Origin: Bacteroidota bacterium
GTDB lineage: Bacteria > Bacteroidota > Bacteroidia > Chitinophagales > Saprospiraceae
Direction: 5' to 3'
Assembly: GCA_003045895.1 (NCBI GenBank)
Contig: PZPC01000034.1
Location: forward strand, 1 to 53,768
Length of the DNA: 53,768 nt
Shown here: piece by piece, positions 43,344-52,607 of the stretch
Layout of the letters: every line of letters starts with the position of its first letter
How positions within the stretch are numbered: the stretch's first letter is position 1
Notes under the pieces: model-generated
Told to the model about the DNA's origin: nothing
Seen by the model: only the letters and a program-made list of their open reading frames with translations
The model's database searches: none
Program-made: the position numbers and the translations under genes

Positions 43344-44468
43344 ATGGAACCCACCACTACCCAACGCCCCACCTACTACGAAGAGCTGCGTCGCAAAGGC
43401 TATTCCCGCCGGGATTTCATGAAATTCTGTACCATGATCGCGGCCTATATGGGGTTGGAGGCGAGTGGTACGGCGCAAGTGGCCAACGCGCTGATGCAAC
43501 ACCCCCGCGTACCGGTCATTTGGTTGCATTTTCAGGAGTGTACTTGTTGCAGCGAATCGTTTATCCGCTCTTCGCACCCCATGGTAGCCGATATTATTCT
43601 CGATAAAATTTCCCTGGACTATACCGAAACCCTCATGGCGGCCTCCGGCCACCAGGCTGAGGCTGCCATGAGAAAAACGATGGAGGAACACGATGGGGAA
43701 TACGTCCTTTGTGTAGAGGGTTCGGTGCCGGTGTACGAAGACGGCGTTTACTGTTGCATTGGTGGTCGCTCGGCCATCGACATCCTCGAAGAAACGGCGG
43801 CGGGCGCCAAGGCGGTCATCGGCTGGGGCAGTTGTGCCTGCAATGGCTGCATCCAGGCCGCCAAACCCAATCCCACGGGCGCTACGCCCATCCACCAACT
43901 CATCAAAGGCAAGCCGCTCATCAAGGTGCCGGGCTGCCCGCCCATCGGCGAAGTGATGGCCGGGGTGTTGGTACACCTGGTCACCTTTGGCCGCATTCCC
44001 GAGTTGGACCGCATTGGTCGGCCCAAGGCTTTTTATTCCAAGCGCGTGCACGACAGCTGCTACCGCCGCCCCTACTACGATGCGGGCCTGTTCGTAGAAA
44101 GTTTTGATGACGAAAATGCCCAGAAGGGCTACTGCCTCTACAAAGTAGGCTGCAAAGGCCCCACTACCTACAACGCCTGCGGGGTGACGAAGTGGAACAA
44201 TGGAACCAGTTACCCCATCCAGTCGGGCCACGGCTGCATCGGTTGCAGCGAGGCCAACTTCTGGGACAACGGCGCGTCCTTCTATACCCGGATTCCTACC
44301 TTCCCCGGTTTCGGGATCGAAAGCAATGCCGACACGGTTGGCAAGGTAGCCGCGGGTGCCACCGCCGTCGGTTTGGCGATTCACGCCACCGCAGCTACCC
44401 TGCGGGGGAAAAAGAAGGGCGCTCAAATGGAAACGGAAGGCCAGGCGAACGCCGCAGAACTGGATTGA
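43344..44468 (+). CDS. hyaA: [NiFe] hydrogenase small subunit, group 1, O2-tolerant type
   Basis: Electron-transfer subunit with three Fe-S clusters, exported by Tat. From MEPTTTQRP it has 374 residues; the SRRDFMKF Tat motif lies at 21-28 and the signal runs to about 50. The proximal cluster cysteines are C66, C68, C69 (ECTCCSES), C164, C169 (GSCACNGC) and C198 (GCPP). Those six equal C17, C19, C20, C115, C120 and C149 of E. coli Hyd-1, at the same intervals, so a [4Fe-3S] cluster is expected. Distal ligands sit in [13 protein letters not shown] and GYCLYKVGC, medial ones in YNACGVTKW and GCIGCSE. A C-terminal membrane anchor follows. The start at 43293 would delay the Tat motif and is disfavoured. 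Confidence 0.95.
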   Translation: MEPTTTQRPTYYEELRRKGYSRRDFMKFCTMIAAYMGLEASGTAQVANALMQHPRVPVIWLHFQECTCCSESFIRSSHPMVADIILDKISLDYTETLMAASGHQAEAAMRKTMEEHDGEYVLCVEGSVPVYEDGVYCCIGGRSAIDILEETAAGAKAVIGWGSCACNGCIQAAKPNPTGATPIHQLIKGKPLIKVPGCPPIGEVMAGVLVHLVTFGRIPELDRIGRPKAFYSKRVHDSCYRRPYYDAGLFVESFDDENAQKGYCLYKVGCKGPTTYNACGVTKWNNGTSYPIQSGHGCIGCSEANFWDNGASFYTRIPTFPGFGIESNADTVGKVAAGATAVGLAIHATAATLRGKKKGAQMETEGQANAAELD

Positions 44469-44564
44469 CGACTACGCCACGCCGCTGGTCACCGAGCGGT
44501 GGATAAGTCCCCGTAGCACTTAAGTACGGTCTTGCCGTAGCACCTAAAACAAAACCATGCCACT

Positions 44565-46286
44565 ATGAGCCAAAGAATTGTCGTCGACCCCATCACCCGC
44601 ATTGAAGGCCACCTGCGTATCGAAGCGGATATTCAGGATGGAAAAATAATTGATGCCTACAGCTCGGGTACCATGGTGCGGCTGATTGAGCGCATTTTGC
44701 AGGGCCGTGATCCGCGCGATGCGTGGGCTTTTGTGGGTCGGGTATGCGGTGTCTGTACTTCGGTGCATTCGCTGGCCTCCTGCCGGACGGTGGAGGACGC
44801 GCTGGATATTGTCATTCCACCCAATGCCGAGTTGGTGCGCAACCTGATGTTTTGCACCCAGTACATGCACGACCACGTGGTGCACTTTTACCACCTCCAC
44901 GCCCTGGACTGGGTGGACGTGGTGGATGCCCTAAATGCCGACCCCAAACGGACGTCGGAGATTGCCCAGAGCATCTCCAATTGGCCAAAGAGTTCACCCG
45001 GTTATTTTTCCGACCTCAAAAAGCGAATCAAAGGATTCGTCGACAGCGGACAGCTCGGCATCTTCACCAACGGCTACTGGGGGCACTCCGCCTACAAGCT
45101 GCCGTCGGAGGTAAACCTGATCGGCCTGGCACACTACCTGGAAGCCCTGGAATGGCAAAAGGAGATCGTCAAGATTCACGCTATTTTCGGCGGTAAAAAC
45201 CCGCACCCCAACTACCTCGTAGGGGGGATGGCCTGCTCCATTGGCCTCGACGACGTCAGCGCCATCAACGCCGAGCGGCTGTCTTACGTGGGCGACCTGC
45301 TGCACCAGGCCAAAACGTTTATTGAGCAGGTTTATATCCCCGATTTGCTCACCATCGCGTCGTATTACCCCGAATGGACCACCATCGGTGGGGGGCTGGG
45401 GAATTTCCTCAGCTACGGCGACCTCCCCGTGAATGGCTACCGCGATGCCTCGGCTTACAAGTTCCCGGCGGGGGCCATCCTCAACAAAGACCTCAGCCAG
45501 GTTCACGAAGTGGATTTGCGCAAGGAAGATGAAATCAAGGAATTTGTCCACAAATCCTGGTACGAATACGAAGGTGGCGACGGCGTCGGGCTCCACCCCT
45601 GGCAGGGCGAAACGGTACTGAAGTACACCGGCCCCAAACCACCCTACGAAAACCTCAACTTCGACGAGAAGTACAGCTACCTGAAAACGCCCCGCTGGAA
45701 AGGCCACGCCATGGAAGTAGGGCCCCTGGCGCGCATGCTGGTGGGTTACGCCCGCGGCCGCGAAGATTTCAAGGAGGTAGTCGACCGCGCCCTGGCTGCG
45801 CTGAAGGTGCCGGCCACCGCCCTGTTCTCGACCCTGGGCCGCACGGCTGCCCGCGGACTGGAGACCCAGCTCGTCAAGGATTGGGCGCTGGATTTTTATG
45901 AGCAACTGCTCACCAATATCCGCAATGGCGACACCCGCATGGCCAATACGGCCAAATTTGACCCACAGCTTTGGGCGCAATATGCCCAGGGCGTCGGCCA
46001 CAGCGAAGCACCCCGCGGGGCCCTGGCGCACTGGATCGTCATTGAGGATACCAAGATCAAGAACTACCAACTGGTGGTGCCCACGACCTGGAATGCTTCC
46101 CCCCGCGATCCACAGGGGCAGCGCTCTGCCTACGAATCGGCGCTGGTCGATAATACCCCCGTCGCCGACGAAGAACAGCCCCTGGAGTTGCTGCGCACCA
46201 TCCATTCCTTCGACCCCTGTATGGCTTGCGCCGTGCACCTGTACGACGAAAAAGGCCAGCAGGTGAGTCGGGTGCAGGCATTGTAA
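44565..46286 (+). CDS. hyaB: [NiFe] hydrogenase large subunit
   Basis: Catalytic subunit (573 residues) binding the NiFe(CN)2CO site. The N-terminal ligands are C61 and C64 in GRVCGVCTSVHS, the C-terminal ligands C552 and C555 in DPCMACAVH. Cleavage after H558 by the maturation protease would remove 15 residues. Other group 1 features are DPITRIEGHLRIE and YMHDHVVHFYHLHALDWVD. It follows the small subunit by 96 bp, with the cytochrome next, as in hya/hup operons. Confidence 0.97.
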   Translation: MSQRIVVDPITRIEGHLRIEADIQDGKIIDAYSSGTMVRLIERILQGRDPRDAWAFVGRVCGVCTSVHSLASCRTVEDALDIVIPPNAELVRNLMFCTQYMHDHVVHFYHLHALDWVDVVDALNADPKRTSEIAQSISNWPKSSPGYFSDLKKRIKGFVDSGQLGIFTNGYWGHSAYKLPSEVNLIGLAHYLEALEWQKEIVKIHAIFGGKNPHPNYLVGGMACSIGLDDVSAINAERLSYVGDLLHQAKTFIEQVYIPDLLTIASYYPEWTTIGGGLGNFLSYGDLPVNGYRDASAYKFPAGAILNKDLSQVHEVDLRKEDEIKEFVHKSWYEYEGGDGVGLHPWQGETVLKYTGPKPPYENLNFDEKYSYLKTPRWKGHAMEVGPLARMLVGYARGREDFKEVVDRALAALKVPATALFSTLGRTAARGLETQLVKDWALDFYEQLLTNIRNGDTRMANTAKFDPQLWAQYAQGVGHSEAPRGALAHWIVIEDTKIKNYQLVVPTTWNASPRDPQGQRSAYESALVDNTPVADEEQPLELLRTIHSFDPCMACAVHLYDEKGQQVSRVQAL

Positions 46287-46351
46287 AACACGGAATATAA
46301 ACCTTCCCTGACCATACCCACACAAATGGTCAGCGAACCAATAGGAACAGC

Positions 46352-47068
46352 ATGAAGACAACTTCGTTTCGCCGGGTCTACGTTTGGGAATTACCCGTCA
46401 GGTTGTTCCACTGGATCAATGCGCTGTGCATCACGGTGCTTTGCATCACCGGCTACCTGATTGCCAACCCTCCGGCCATCCTGTCGGCCGCCGAAGCATC
46501 GAATAGCTTCTGGTTTGGCACCAATCGCTTTATCCATTTTGCGACTGCCTACGTCTTCCTGTTCAATTTGGTATTCCGGTTCTACTGGTCTTTTGTGGGT
46601 AATAAATACGCCAACTGGCGGAATTTTTTCTCCTTCAACCGCCGCTTTTTTCGCAGAATTGCCCGGGTGCTGAAGCTCGATATCCTGCTGCTGGATGGCC
46701 AGGCCGACGCAGCCGTCGGGCACAATGCCCTGGCGGGTCTGAGCTATTTCGTGTTGTTTCTGGCGTCCCTTGTGATGATCTTCACCGGCTTCGGCATGTA
46801 CGCCGACATGAGCACCTGGTGGCTGCCCCAGCTCTTCGCCTGGGTGCCGGGCGCAGCGGGTGGCGATTACCTGCTGCGGGAGATTCACCACGCTACCATG
46901 TGGTTAATCATTGTGTTTGTCCTCATTCACCTTTACCTCGTCTTCTTCCACGACCGCCGCGACGGACTGGGCGAAACTTCTTCCATGATTAGTGGCTACA
47001 AGTTTGTCGAGGAGGAAGCCTTCCCCGAAGCCAGGCAAAAGAAGTTGGAGCAAACCAACGCCGATTAG
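46352..47068 (+). CDS. hyaC: Ni/Fe-hydrogenase b-type cytochrome subunit
   Basis: Di-heme cytochrome b (238 residues) that anchors the hydrogenase and passes electrons to the quinone pool. Four membrane helices are visible. Likely heme histidines are in RLFHWINALC, NRFIHFATAY, REIHHATMWLI and VLIHLYLVFFHDRRDG. The family's closing motif FHDRRDG is kept. It begins 65 bp after the large subunit. Confidence 0.95.
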   Translation: MKTTSFRRVYVWELPVRLFHWINALCITVLCITGYLIANPPAILSAAEASNSFWFGTNRFIHFATAYVFLFNLVFRFYWSFVGNKYANWRNFFSFNRRFFRRIARVLKLDILLLDGQADAAVGHNALAGLSYFVLFLASLVMIFTGFGMYADMSTWWLPQLFAWVPGAAGGDYLLREIHHATMWLIIVFVLIHLYLVFFHDRRDGLGETSSMISGYKFVEEEAFPEARQKKLEQTNAD

Positions 47069-47083
47069 ACCCAATCCCCAATT

Positions 47084-47572
47084 ATGGATTTCAGCGCCAG
47101 CCCAACCACTCCTAAAAAGCCACTCCTCATCATGGGTATTGGCAACCTGCTCATGGGCGACGAAGGGGTGGGCGTACATTTTGCCCAGGGTATCACCCCG
47201 GACCAATGCCCGCCGGGCACCGCAATTCTCGACGGCGGAACCGGTGGTTTTCACCTGATGCCCTACCTGGAGGCGTACGAAAAGATCATCTTAGTAGACG
47301 CCACCCTGGGAGACGGTGCAGCCGGTACCATCCGGCTGATCAGGCCCCGCTTCGCCAGCGACTTTCCCCGCGCCATGAGCACCCACGACATCGGCCTGAA
47401 GGACCTGGTGGACGGCATGCTGCTGTTGAATATTTTACCCGAAATCCACCTCTTTACCGTCTCCATAGCCGAAGTGCAAAATATGCAGGTCGGCTTGTCG
47501 CCCCCCGTCGCCGCCTGCTTGCCAGCCTTGCGGGAAAGCGTCCTGGCTTTGGCCAACAAAATCCTGTGCTAA
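47084..47572 (+). CDS. hyaD: Hydrogenase maturation protease (HyaD/HybD type)
   Basis: 162-residue endopeptidase that trims the C-terminal tail of the large subunit after nickel insertion. The nickel-sensing residues are seen as Glu in GIGNLLMGDEGVG, Asp in LDGGTGGFHL and His in STHDIGLKDLVDGM. It begins 15 bp after the cytochrome gene and ends the hydrogenase operon. Confidence 0.95.
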   Translation: MDFSASPTTPKKPLLIMGIGNLLMGDEGVGVHFAQGITPDQCPPGTAILDGGTGGFHLMPYLEAYEKIILVDATLGDGAAGTIRLIRPRFASDFPRAMSTHDIGLKDLVDGMLLLNILPEIHLFTVSIAEVQNMQVGLSPPVAACLPALRESVLALANKILC

Positions 47573-47609
47573 AAGCGGCTCACCTGGTTCCGCTCGAATT
47601 CCTGCCCTT

Positions 47610-47645
47610 TTGATTTATATCAGACTTTTGGTTGACAAAAATCAA
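47610..47645 (+). promoter_or_regulatory. Two CRP/FNR-type sites before the SQR-like gene
   Basis: Site 1 is TTGATTTATATCAG (47610-47623), site 2 is TTGACAAAAATCAA (47632-47645), which matches TTGAT-N4-ATCAA at 9 of 10 positions. Their centres are 22 bp apart, two helix turns. Site 2 is centred about 29 bp before a -7-like TAATTTTA (47668-47675), the same geometry as at the hydrogenase operon. The sites are seen; activation is inferred. Confidence 0.65.
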
Positions 47646-47704
47646 TTTCCTTACCTGACCGTGGGCCTAATTTTACCGAAGATTCAAAAAAAACCAAGCG
47701 AGGA

Positions 47705-48958
47705 ATGAAAAAGCTATTGATTTTAGGAGCGGGCACCGCCGGTACGATGATGCTCAACAAGCTCCGCCACCGGCTTGATAAAAAGGAATGGGAGATTACC
47801 ATTGTAGAAAACGACCCCAACCATTATTACCAGCCCGGATTTCTATTCGTTCCTTTTGGCATTTACAACAAGACGGAAATTGTCAAGCCCAAGGCGGACT
47901 TTTTCCCCAACCACATCCATGCCGTCTGGGATGAGGTGGTAAAAATAGAACCCGAAAACAACCAGGTACTGCTGAAAAACAACGATCCGCTGGCCTACGA
48001 TGTGCTGCTGATCGCTACGGGCTGCACCCCTGATCCGGCCGAAACGCCTGGCCTCCAGGGGGAGTTGTGGGAAAAAGACATTTTTACTTTTTACACCTAC
48101 GAGGGCAGTTGCGCGCTCCACGACAAGCTGGAAAATTGGGAAGGCGGTAAGCTCGTCATCAATATTGTGGACATGCCCATCAAATGTCCGCCAGCACCGC
48201 TGGAGTTTACTTTCCTGGCCGAAGCCTTTTTTACCAACAAAGGCATGCGCGACAAAGTAGACATCACCTTCGTCACGCCCATGTCGGGCCCCTTCACCAA
48301 GCCCGTAGCATCCAAAATGCTGAGCGGCTTGCTGGCCGAACGGAACATCCATTCGGTGCATGATTTCTACATCGAAAAGGTAGACGAAGCCAACAAGAAA
48401 ATCGTCTCCTACGACGAGAAGGAGGTGCCCTTCGACCTCTTGATTACCATCCCTACCAACAAAGGCGCCGCGATGGTAGCCGCCAGTGGCCTCGACGAAG
48501 GCGATGATCTCAACTTCGCCGTCACCGACAAGCACACCCTGCAATCGAAGCAGTTTGAAAACATCTTTGTCATTGGTGATGCCACCAACCTGCCCGCTTC
48601 CAAAGCGGGTTCCGTGGCGCATTTCGAAGGAGAAGTCCTGACGGAGAATATCCTGGAATTCATTGCCGGCAAGCCCTTGACCCATCAATTCGACGGGCAC
48701 TCCAACTGTTTCATCGAAACGGGGTACGGCCAAGCCTCGGTGATCGATTTCAACTACGAGGTGCAGCCGCTGCCGGGCAAGTTTCCGGTGCCGGGTATTG
48801 GCCCCTTGTCCTTGTTGGGCATTTCGCGGATCAACCACTGGGGCAAGCTCGCTTTCAAATGGGCCTACTGGAATATGCTCTTGAAAGGCATTCCCTTCCC
48901 CATTTCGACCAACATGTCGATGGCGGGCAAAGAAGAAGAAGCCGCCACGGAGGCCTAG
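47705..48958 (+). CDS. Sulfide:quinone oxidoreductase-like FAD protein
   Basis: 417 residues of the disulfide-oxidoreductase fold. FAD binding is shown by LLILGAGTAGTMMLNKL, the LLIATGCTPDP segment and FVIGDATNLPASKAGSVAHFEGE. The cysteines C161 (MPIKCPPAPLEF) and C335 (GHSNCFIETG) fit the redox pair of SQR-type proteins; C107 and C136 are additional. An amphipathic C-terminal region (LAFKWAYWNMLLKGIPFP) would attach to the membrane. It likely oxidises sulfide or a related sulfur compound and reduces quinone. The two sulfur-carrier genes follow at once. Confidence 0.8.
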   Translation: MKKLLILGAGTAGTMMLNKLRHRLDKKEWEITIVENDPNHYYQPGFLFVPFGIYNKTEIVKPKADFFPNHIHAVWDEVVKIEPENNQVLLKNNDPLAYDVLLIATGCTPDPAETPGLQGELWEKDIFTFYTYEGSCALHDKLENWEGGKLVINIVDMPIKCPPAPLEFTFLAEAFFTNKGMRDKVDITFVTPMSGPFTKPVASKMLSGLLAERNIHSVHDFYIEKVDEANKKIVSYDEKEVPFDLLITIPTNKGAAMVAASGLDEGDDLNFAVTDKHTLQSKQFENIFVIGDATNLPASKAGSVAHFEGEVLTENILEFIAGKPLTHQFDGHSNCFIETGYGQASVIDFNYEVQPLPGKFPVPGIGPLSLLGISRINHWGKLAFKWAYWNMLLKGIPFPISTNMSMAGKEEEAATEA

Positions 48959-49002
48959 CACCAGGTTATTAATTACCATCAAAGAACTAAAAATACCATA
49001 CC

Positions 49003-49314
49003 ATGTCAGAAGTATTAATTGCTGGCAAATCGGTAAGCGTCAACGAAGAAGGTTACCTCACCGATCCCAGCCAGTGGAACCGCGAGATAGCCGAACAAAT
49101 AGCAGCTGAGGTGAACATCACCCTGACGCCCAAGCACTGGGAAGTGCTGGAATACCTGCGGGAAAAGCAGCAGGCCGGAGAAATGTTGAACATCCGTAAA
49201 ATTGGGAAATCCGGCATCGTGGACATCAAGGAGTTTTACCAGTTGTTCCCCGGCGGACCGCTCAAGAATGCCAGTAAAATAGCCGGTATCCCCAAGCCGG
49301 CCAGCTGTATTTAG
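49003..49314 (+). CDS. TusE/DsrC-family sulfur carrier
   Basis: 103 residues with the DsrC/TusE pattern: EEGYLTDPSQWNREIAEQIA, HWEVLEYLREKQ, IRKIGKSG and the C-terminal arm ending GIPKPASCI. The penultimate Cys102 is kept, but the second cysteine of true DsrC is missing (KNASKIAG). That places it with TusE-like carriers rather than DsrC of sulfite reductase. It lies 44 bp after the SQR-like gene and probably carries persulfide sulfur from or to it. Confidence 0.9.
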   Translation: MSEVLIAGKSVSVNEEGYLTDPSQWNREIAEQIAAEVNITLTPKHWEVLEYLREKQQAGEMLNIRKIGKSGIVDIKEFYQLFPGGPLKNASKIAGIPKPASCI

Positions 49315-49370
49315 CCCGCGGCGGGTTGATTCATATCTAGTTTTGAACAGAGAACCAAAAAAATGAAGTC

Positions 49371-49895
49371 ATGCCAGATACAATGGTAAAAACAGACGCT
49401 GCTGCCCAAAAAGTGGAAAAACATCCCGTAAAAAAAGTGCTCGTCATTTGTGCCCGCGGCACCCTGGAAGATGTGTACGCCTCCCTGATCATGGCCAACG
49501 GGGCGCTGATGGAAGGCATGGAAGCCAAAATGTTCTTCACCTTTTTCGGCCTGGAAGCCATCCGCAAGGGCAATTCCGACAACCTGCACACGGCCACCGT
49601 GGGTAACCCCGCCTTCATGCGCAACCTGCCCACGATGGTGGGTGGCCTGCCCGGCTTCGAAGCCCTGGCCTCGAGCATGATGAAAAAAGAGATGGAAAAA
49701 CTGGACATTCCACCCGTCTCCGAATTCCTCGAAATTATTGACGCTTCGGGTGGAGAAATCTACGCCTGCAAGCTCGCCGCCGATATGTTCCACCTGAAAA
49801 GGGAAGACTTGATCGACGAGGTCAAAGACATCATCACGGTAGGGGAGATGTACGCCCTGGCGGAAGGGGAGGGGGCACAGATTATTTTTGTGTAA
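49371..49895 (+). CDS. DsrE-family (DsrE2-like) sulfur-relay protein
   Basis: 174 residues. The fold shows KKVLVICARGTLEDVYASLIMANGALMEG, AKMFFTFFGLEAIRKG, and the GEIYACKLAADMF segment with a conserved cysteine that probably takes persulfide sulfur. The Pro-Gly-Met-rich middle (MVGGLPGFEALASSMMKKEM) is typical of DsrE2-like proteins. Last gene of the SQR-TusE-DsrE set; a strong terminator follows. Confidence 0.88.
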   Translation: MPDTMVKTDAAAQKVEKHPVKKVLVICARGTLEDVYASLIMANGALMEGMEAKMFFTFFGLEAIRKGNSDNLHTATVGNPAFMRNLPTMVGGLPGFEALASSMMKKEMEKLDIPPVSEFLEIIDASGGEIYACKLAADMFHLKREDLIDEVKDIITVGEMYALAEGEGAQIIFV

Positions 49896-49940
49896 GCACC
49901 CCTCGGGGGTGGAGAAGGGGTAGCGGACGGCTGCCCTTGG

Positions 49941-49979
49941 AAAGCGTCATTCTCTGGGGGGAGGGTGGCGCTTTTTTTT
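49941..49979 (+). terminator. Intrinsic terminator of the sulfur cassette
   Basis: AAAGCGTCATTCTC pairs with GAGGGTGGCGCTTT over 14 bp (three G-U pairs) around TGGGGG, and runs into eight T (49972-49979). Confidence 0.8.
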
Positions 49980-50102
49980 GATAGCAAAAGCGTCACGACT
50001 TACGTCGCGGCGCACATGTGATTATTTCGTCGGGTTGGCAGGATTGTTCGCCTGCGGCATGACGTAGTTCACGCTAATCAACTGGAAGGAATATAGCGCA
50101 CG

Positions 50103-50146
50103 CGCTTTTTGCTAAAAGTCAGCCTCCTGACTTTTAGCAAAAAGCG
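50103..50146. repeat. Perfect 20-bp-stem hairpin
   Basis: The arms 50103-50122 and 50127-50146 are exact complements around a CCTC loop. No T-tract follows. The flanks (ATATAGCGCACG to the left, TTCGTATAT to the right) extend the symmetry imperfectly, as in a small mobile or REP-like element. Apart from this and the terminator, 49896-50212 shows nothing. Confidence 0.75.
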
Positions 50147-50212
50147 TTCGTATATTTGGCTTATTTATGGGTAGGTTTACCCCATTATTTACGCGCTAAA
50201 ATTCTATTAAAG

Positions 50213-52597
50213 ATGAAAAACGTGCCTCTTTCTTTCTTGTAATAGGGTACACTAGAATTGGCCGCAGAGTGTGATTTTGAATTCTTTCAAGTATTTAATT
50301 CTGATAGCGAGTTTGCTAAAGCATCTATTCGTACACGAATTCAAAGCGCATGTTTTAGAAACTACAAATTTTTCATGAAACCAGGCGCTACTATCGTTGT
50401 AAAAGCAGGCAACCAACTGGAGATGACTAACACCGTTTTCACAACTTGCCCTTCCAACAACCTCTGGGAATCCATCATCCTAAAACCCGGAGCTACCCTC
50501 ATTGCCAACGGCTGCCGTTTTGAGCAAGCCAGATATGCCATTGCTGCCCAGGCCAACACCACGGTACACCTCAGCAACTGCACCTTCAAAGACAACTACA
50601 TCGGCATCAAATACGAGGGAGACGCCAGCAGCGGCGACCTGCTCGTGCGCGGCTCCCGCTTTTACCACGAAAATGGGCTGAACGAAACCGTGCTGGGCAC
50701 CACCCGCCCTTACGCAGGTATGGACATTCGGGGGATATCAATAGCCCAAGTGCAAGGGCTGGCCGACGCTAGCGGCACCATCGGCAATACCACCTTCACG
50801 GGCTTGCACAACGGCATCCTTTCCGGTGCTTCCCAACTGGATGTGGCAGACGCTACTTTTGTTGATCTCAACCATTCTTATGAAGGGCGTGGACAGACGG
50901 GTTATGGCATTTACCAACGGGGAAGCAGAGGAGTTGTGGCCGGGTTATCCGTCGACAATGGCGCAAATACCGCTCCTTCCGCCATTTTTAATGATTGCCG
51001 AATAGGCATCTACGCCAATCAGTCGACGGGAGGGCGGTTTCAGTACCTCTACAACAATTATATTTACCTGAACACCGCCAACGCTGGCCGCAAAGGGGTA
51101 CAAATAGCAGGCAGCTTCCGCCCCTTCCTGTCCTTCAATCAGATTTTTGGCCCCAGTGCTACCAACTACAACAGTACATTCGGCATTTGGGCCGATGGAT
51201 TGGCCGACCCGACCTTGGAATGCAACACCACTACGCATCTGGACAAAGGCATGCAGTTTTGGGGACTGAATGACAATACCGACTTGCGCGGCAATACCTT
51301 CCATGCGGGTGGAACTGGGCTACAGATAGGTGTCCAGAATACCAACGGTACCATCAATAACGCTGCAATAGATGAACAGATTCAGCGTGGAAATAGCTGG
51401 GATGGAATGTTTGGGAGTGGGTATGGGGCTTTTCATGCTTCTGATGAATTGGAATATTGGCAACAATCTTTGTTTGAAGTCAATAGTGATCAAGATGATC
51501 GTTTTTACCCTGATAATAATGTCCCAAGTTTTGGTTGGTTTAGAAATATTCCTAACCCAATCATTTCCACTTTCGTTTGCCCAACAGCTCCATTGCCTCC
51601 TTCCAATGAAGGTGTTTACGACAAGCCAACCGAGTTAGAAGGCAAAATAACCGCAGGTGAATTTCGTGTATCTGGCTACGAAAACACCAGCCGGGGCATT
51701 GCGCAAGGCCGCTTGCTAGAACGTTGGTCGTCGTCCACCACAACAGGATTGGGTAGCCCTAAATTTCAGCAGTTTATTTCCGCTATGGGTAACACCAGCG
51801 TTGGCCAATTGCAAGCAGATAAAGGAGACCTCGAAGCTGCCGTCAGCATAAACAAAGACGATGTAAATGCTTTGATGGAGGCAACCAATAGCATAGAAGA
51901 ATTGGTTGTAAGTCTCAGAACAACACCTCCGGCCAGCCAGCGAAGCACACTCCTAGCAGCGCTAGGCCAATATCAAAACATACTAAGTGTATTGCTAGTT
52001 GATGTAGACAACCAACGTGAGCTAGCATTGGGAGCACTCTCCCCTGAACTTAGTACCCCAACCAATGGCGGAATGCACACCGAAAGCCACCAAGCAGAAA
52101 CACTGCCTTTCTTGGCCGCAGATTACGAAGTACAGCAACTGATTATTCAAGAAGACTATGAACAATTAGCGGCAACAGATAGCTTGCTTTTGCTTACGCT
52201 TGGGGAAAGCTGCCCTTGGCTAAATGGTGATGCCGTGTACAAGGCGCGCGCTTTGTTTGGCAAACTTAATCCCGAGTATACTTTCGATGGTGATTACTGT
52301 AGTAACAATGGCCTTATACCATTGCAGCAAGCCGAAACGAATATCTCTCCATTGTCCATGGAACTATTCCCTAATCCTGCAAAAGATTATTTGCTGGTTC
52401 GATTAAATCGTCCTTTAGCTACTCAACAAGTTTGCCAAGTTTATGATATTACAGGAAAAGAGATAATGGTGGACTGGTTGCAAGGCGAAGGGAATACCTT
52501 ACTTTTAGAAACAATGTCCTTATTACCTGGCGTTTATATTATAGAAATTCGGGCAAAAGAAGGAGAAAAAGTAAGTCAAAAATTCATCAAACAATGA
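50213..52597 (+). pseudogene. T9SS-sorted beta-helix protein with stops in its leader
   Basis: An ATG at 50213 gives MKNVPLSFL, like a signal peptide start, but TAA and TAG follow in the same frame (50240-50245). The frame then stays open to 52597. The body from about 50258 is a right-handed parallel beta-helix (AGNQLEMTNTVFTTCPSNN; GCRFEQARYAI; LSNCTFKDNYIGIKYEG). The end is a T9SS type A sorting domain (MELFPNPAKDYLLVRL ... LPGVYIIEIRAKEGEKVSQKF). With no signal peptide it could not reach the T9SS, so the gene is probably inactivated or has lost an N-terminal segment. A TTG at 50258 is the only nearby alternative start. Confidence 0.7.
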
Positions 52598-52607
52598 TAA
52601 CAAAAAT

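Noticed and set aside
43329-44426. 365-residue minus-strand frame opposite the hydrogenase small subunit
   Set aside because: The plus strand encodes a full, recognisable protein; the antisense frame has no motif or start signal.
44994-46361. 455-residue minus-strand frame opposite the large subunit
   Set aside because: Shadow of a conserved gene, without recognisable features.
49326-49345. Further FNR-like site and promoter before the DsrE-type gene (TTGATTCATATCTA followed by TAGTTTTG)
   Set aside because: The right half-site is degraded and the spacing differs from the two convincing cases; it overlaps the -7-like element. Kept only as a weak possibility.
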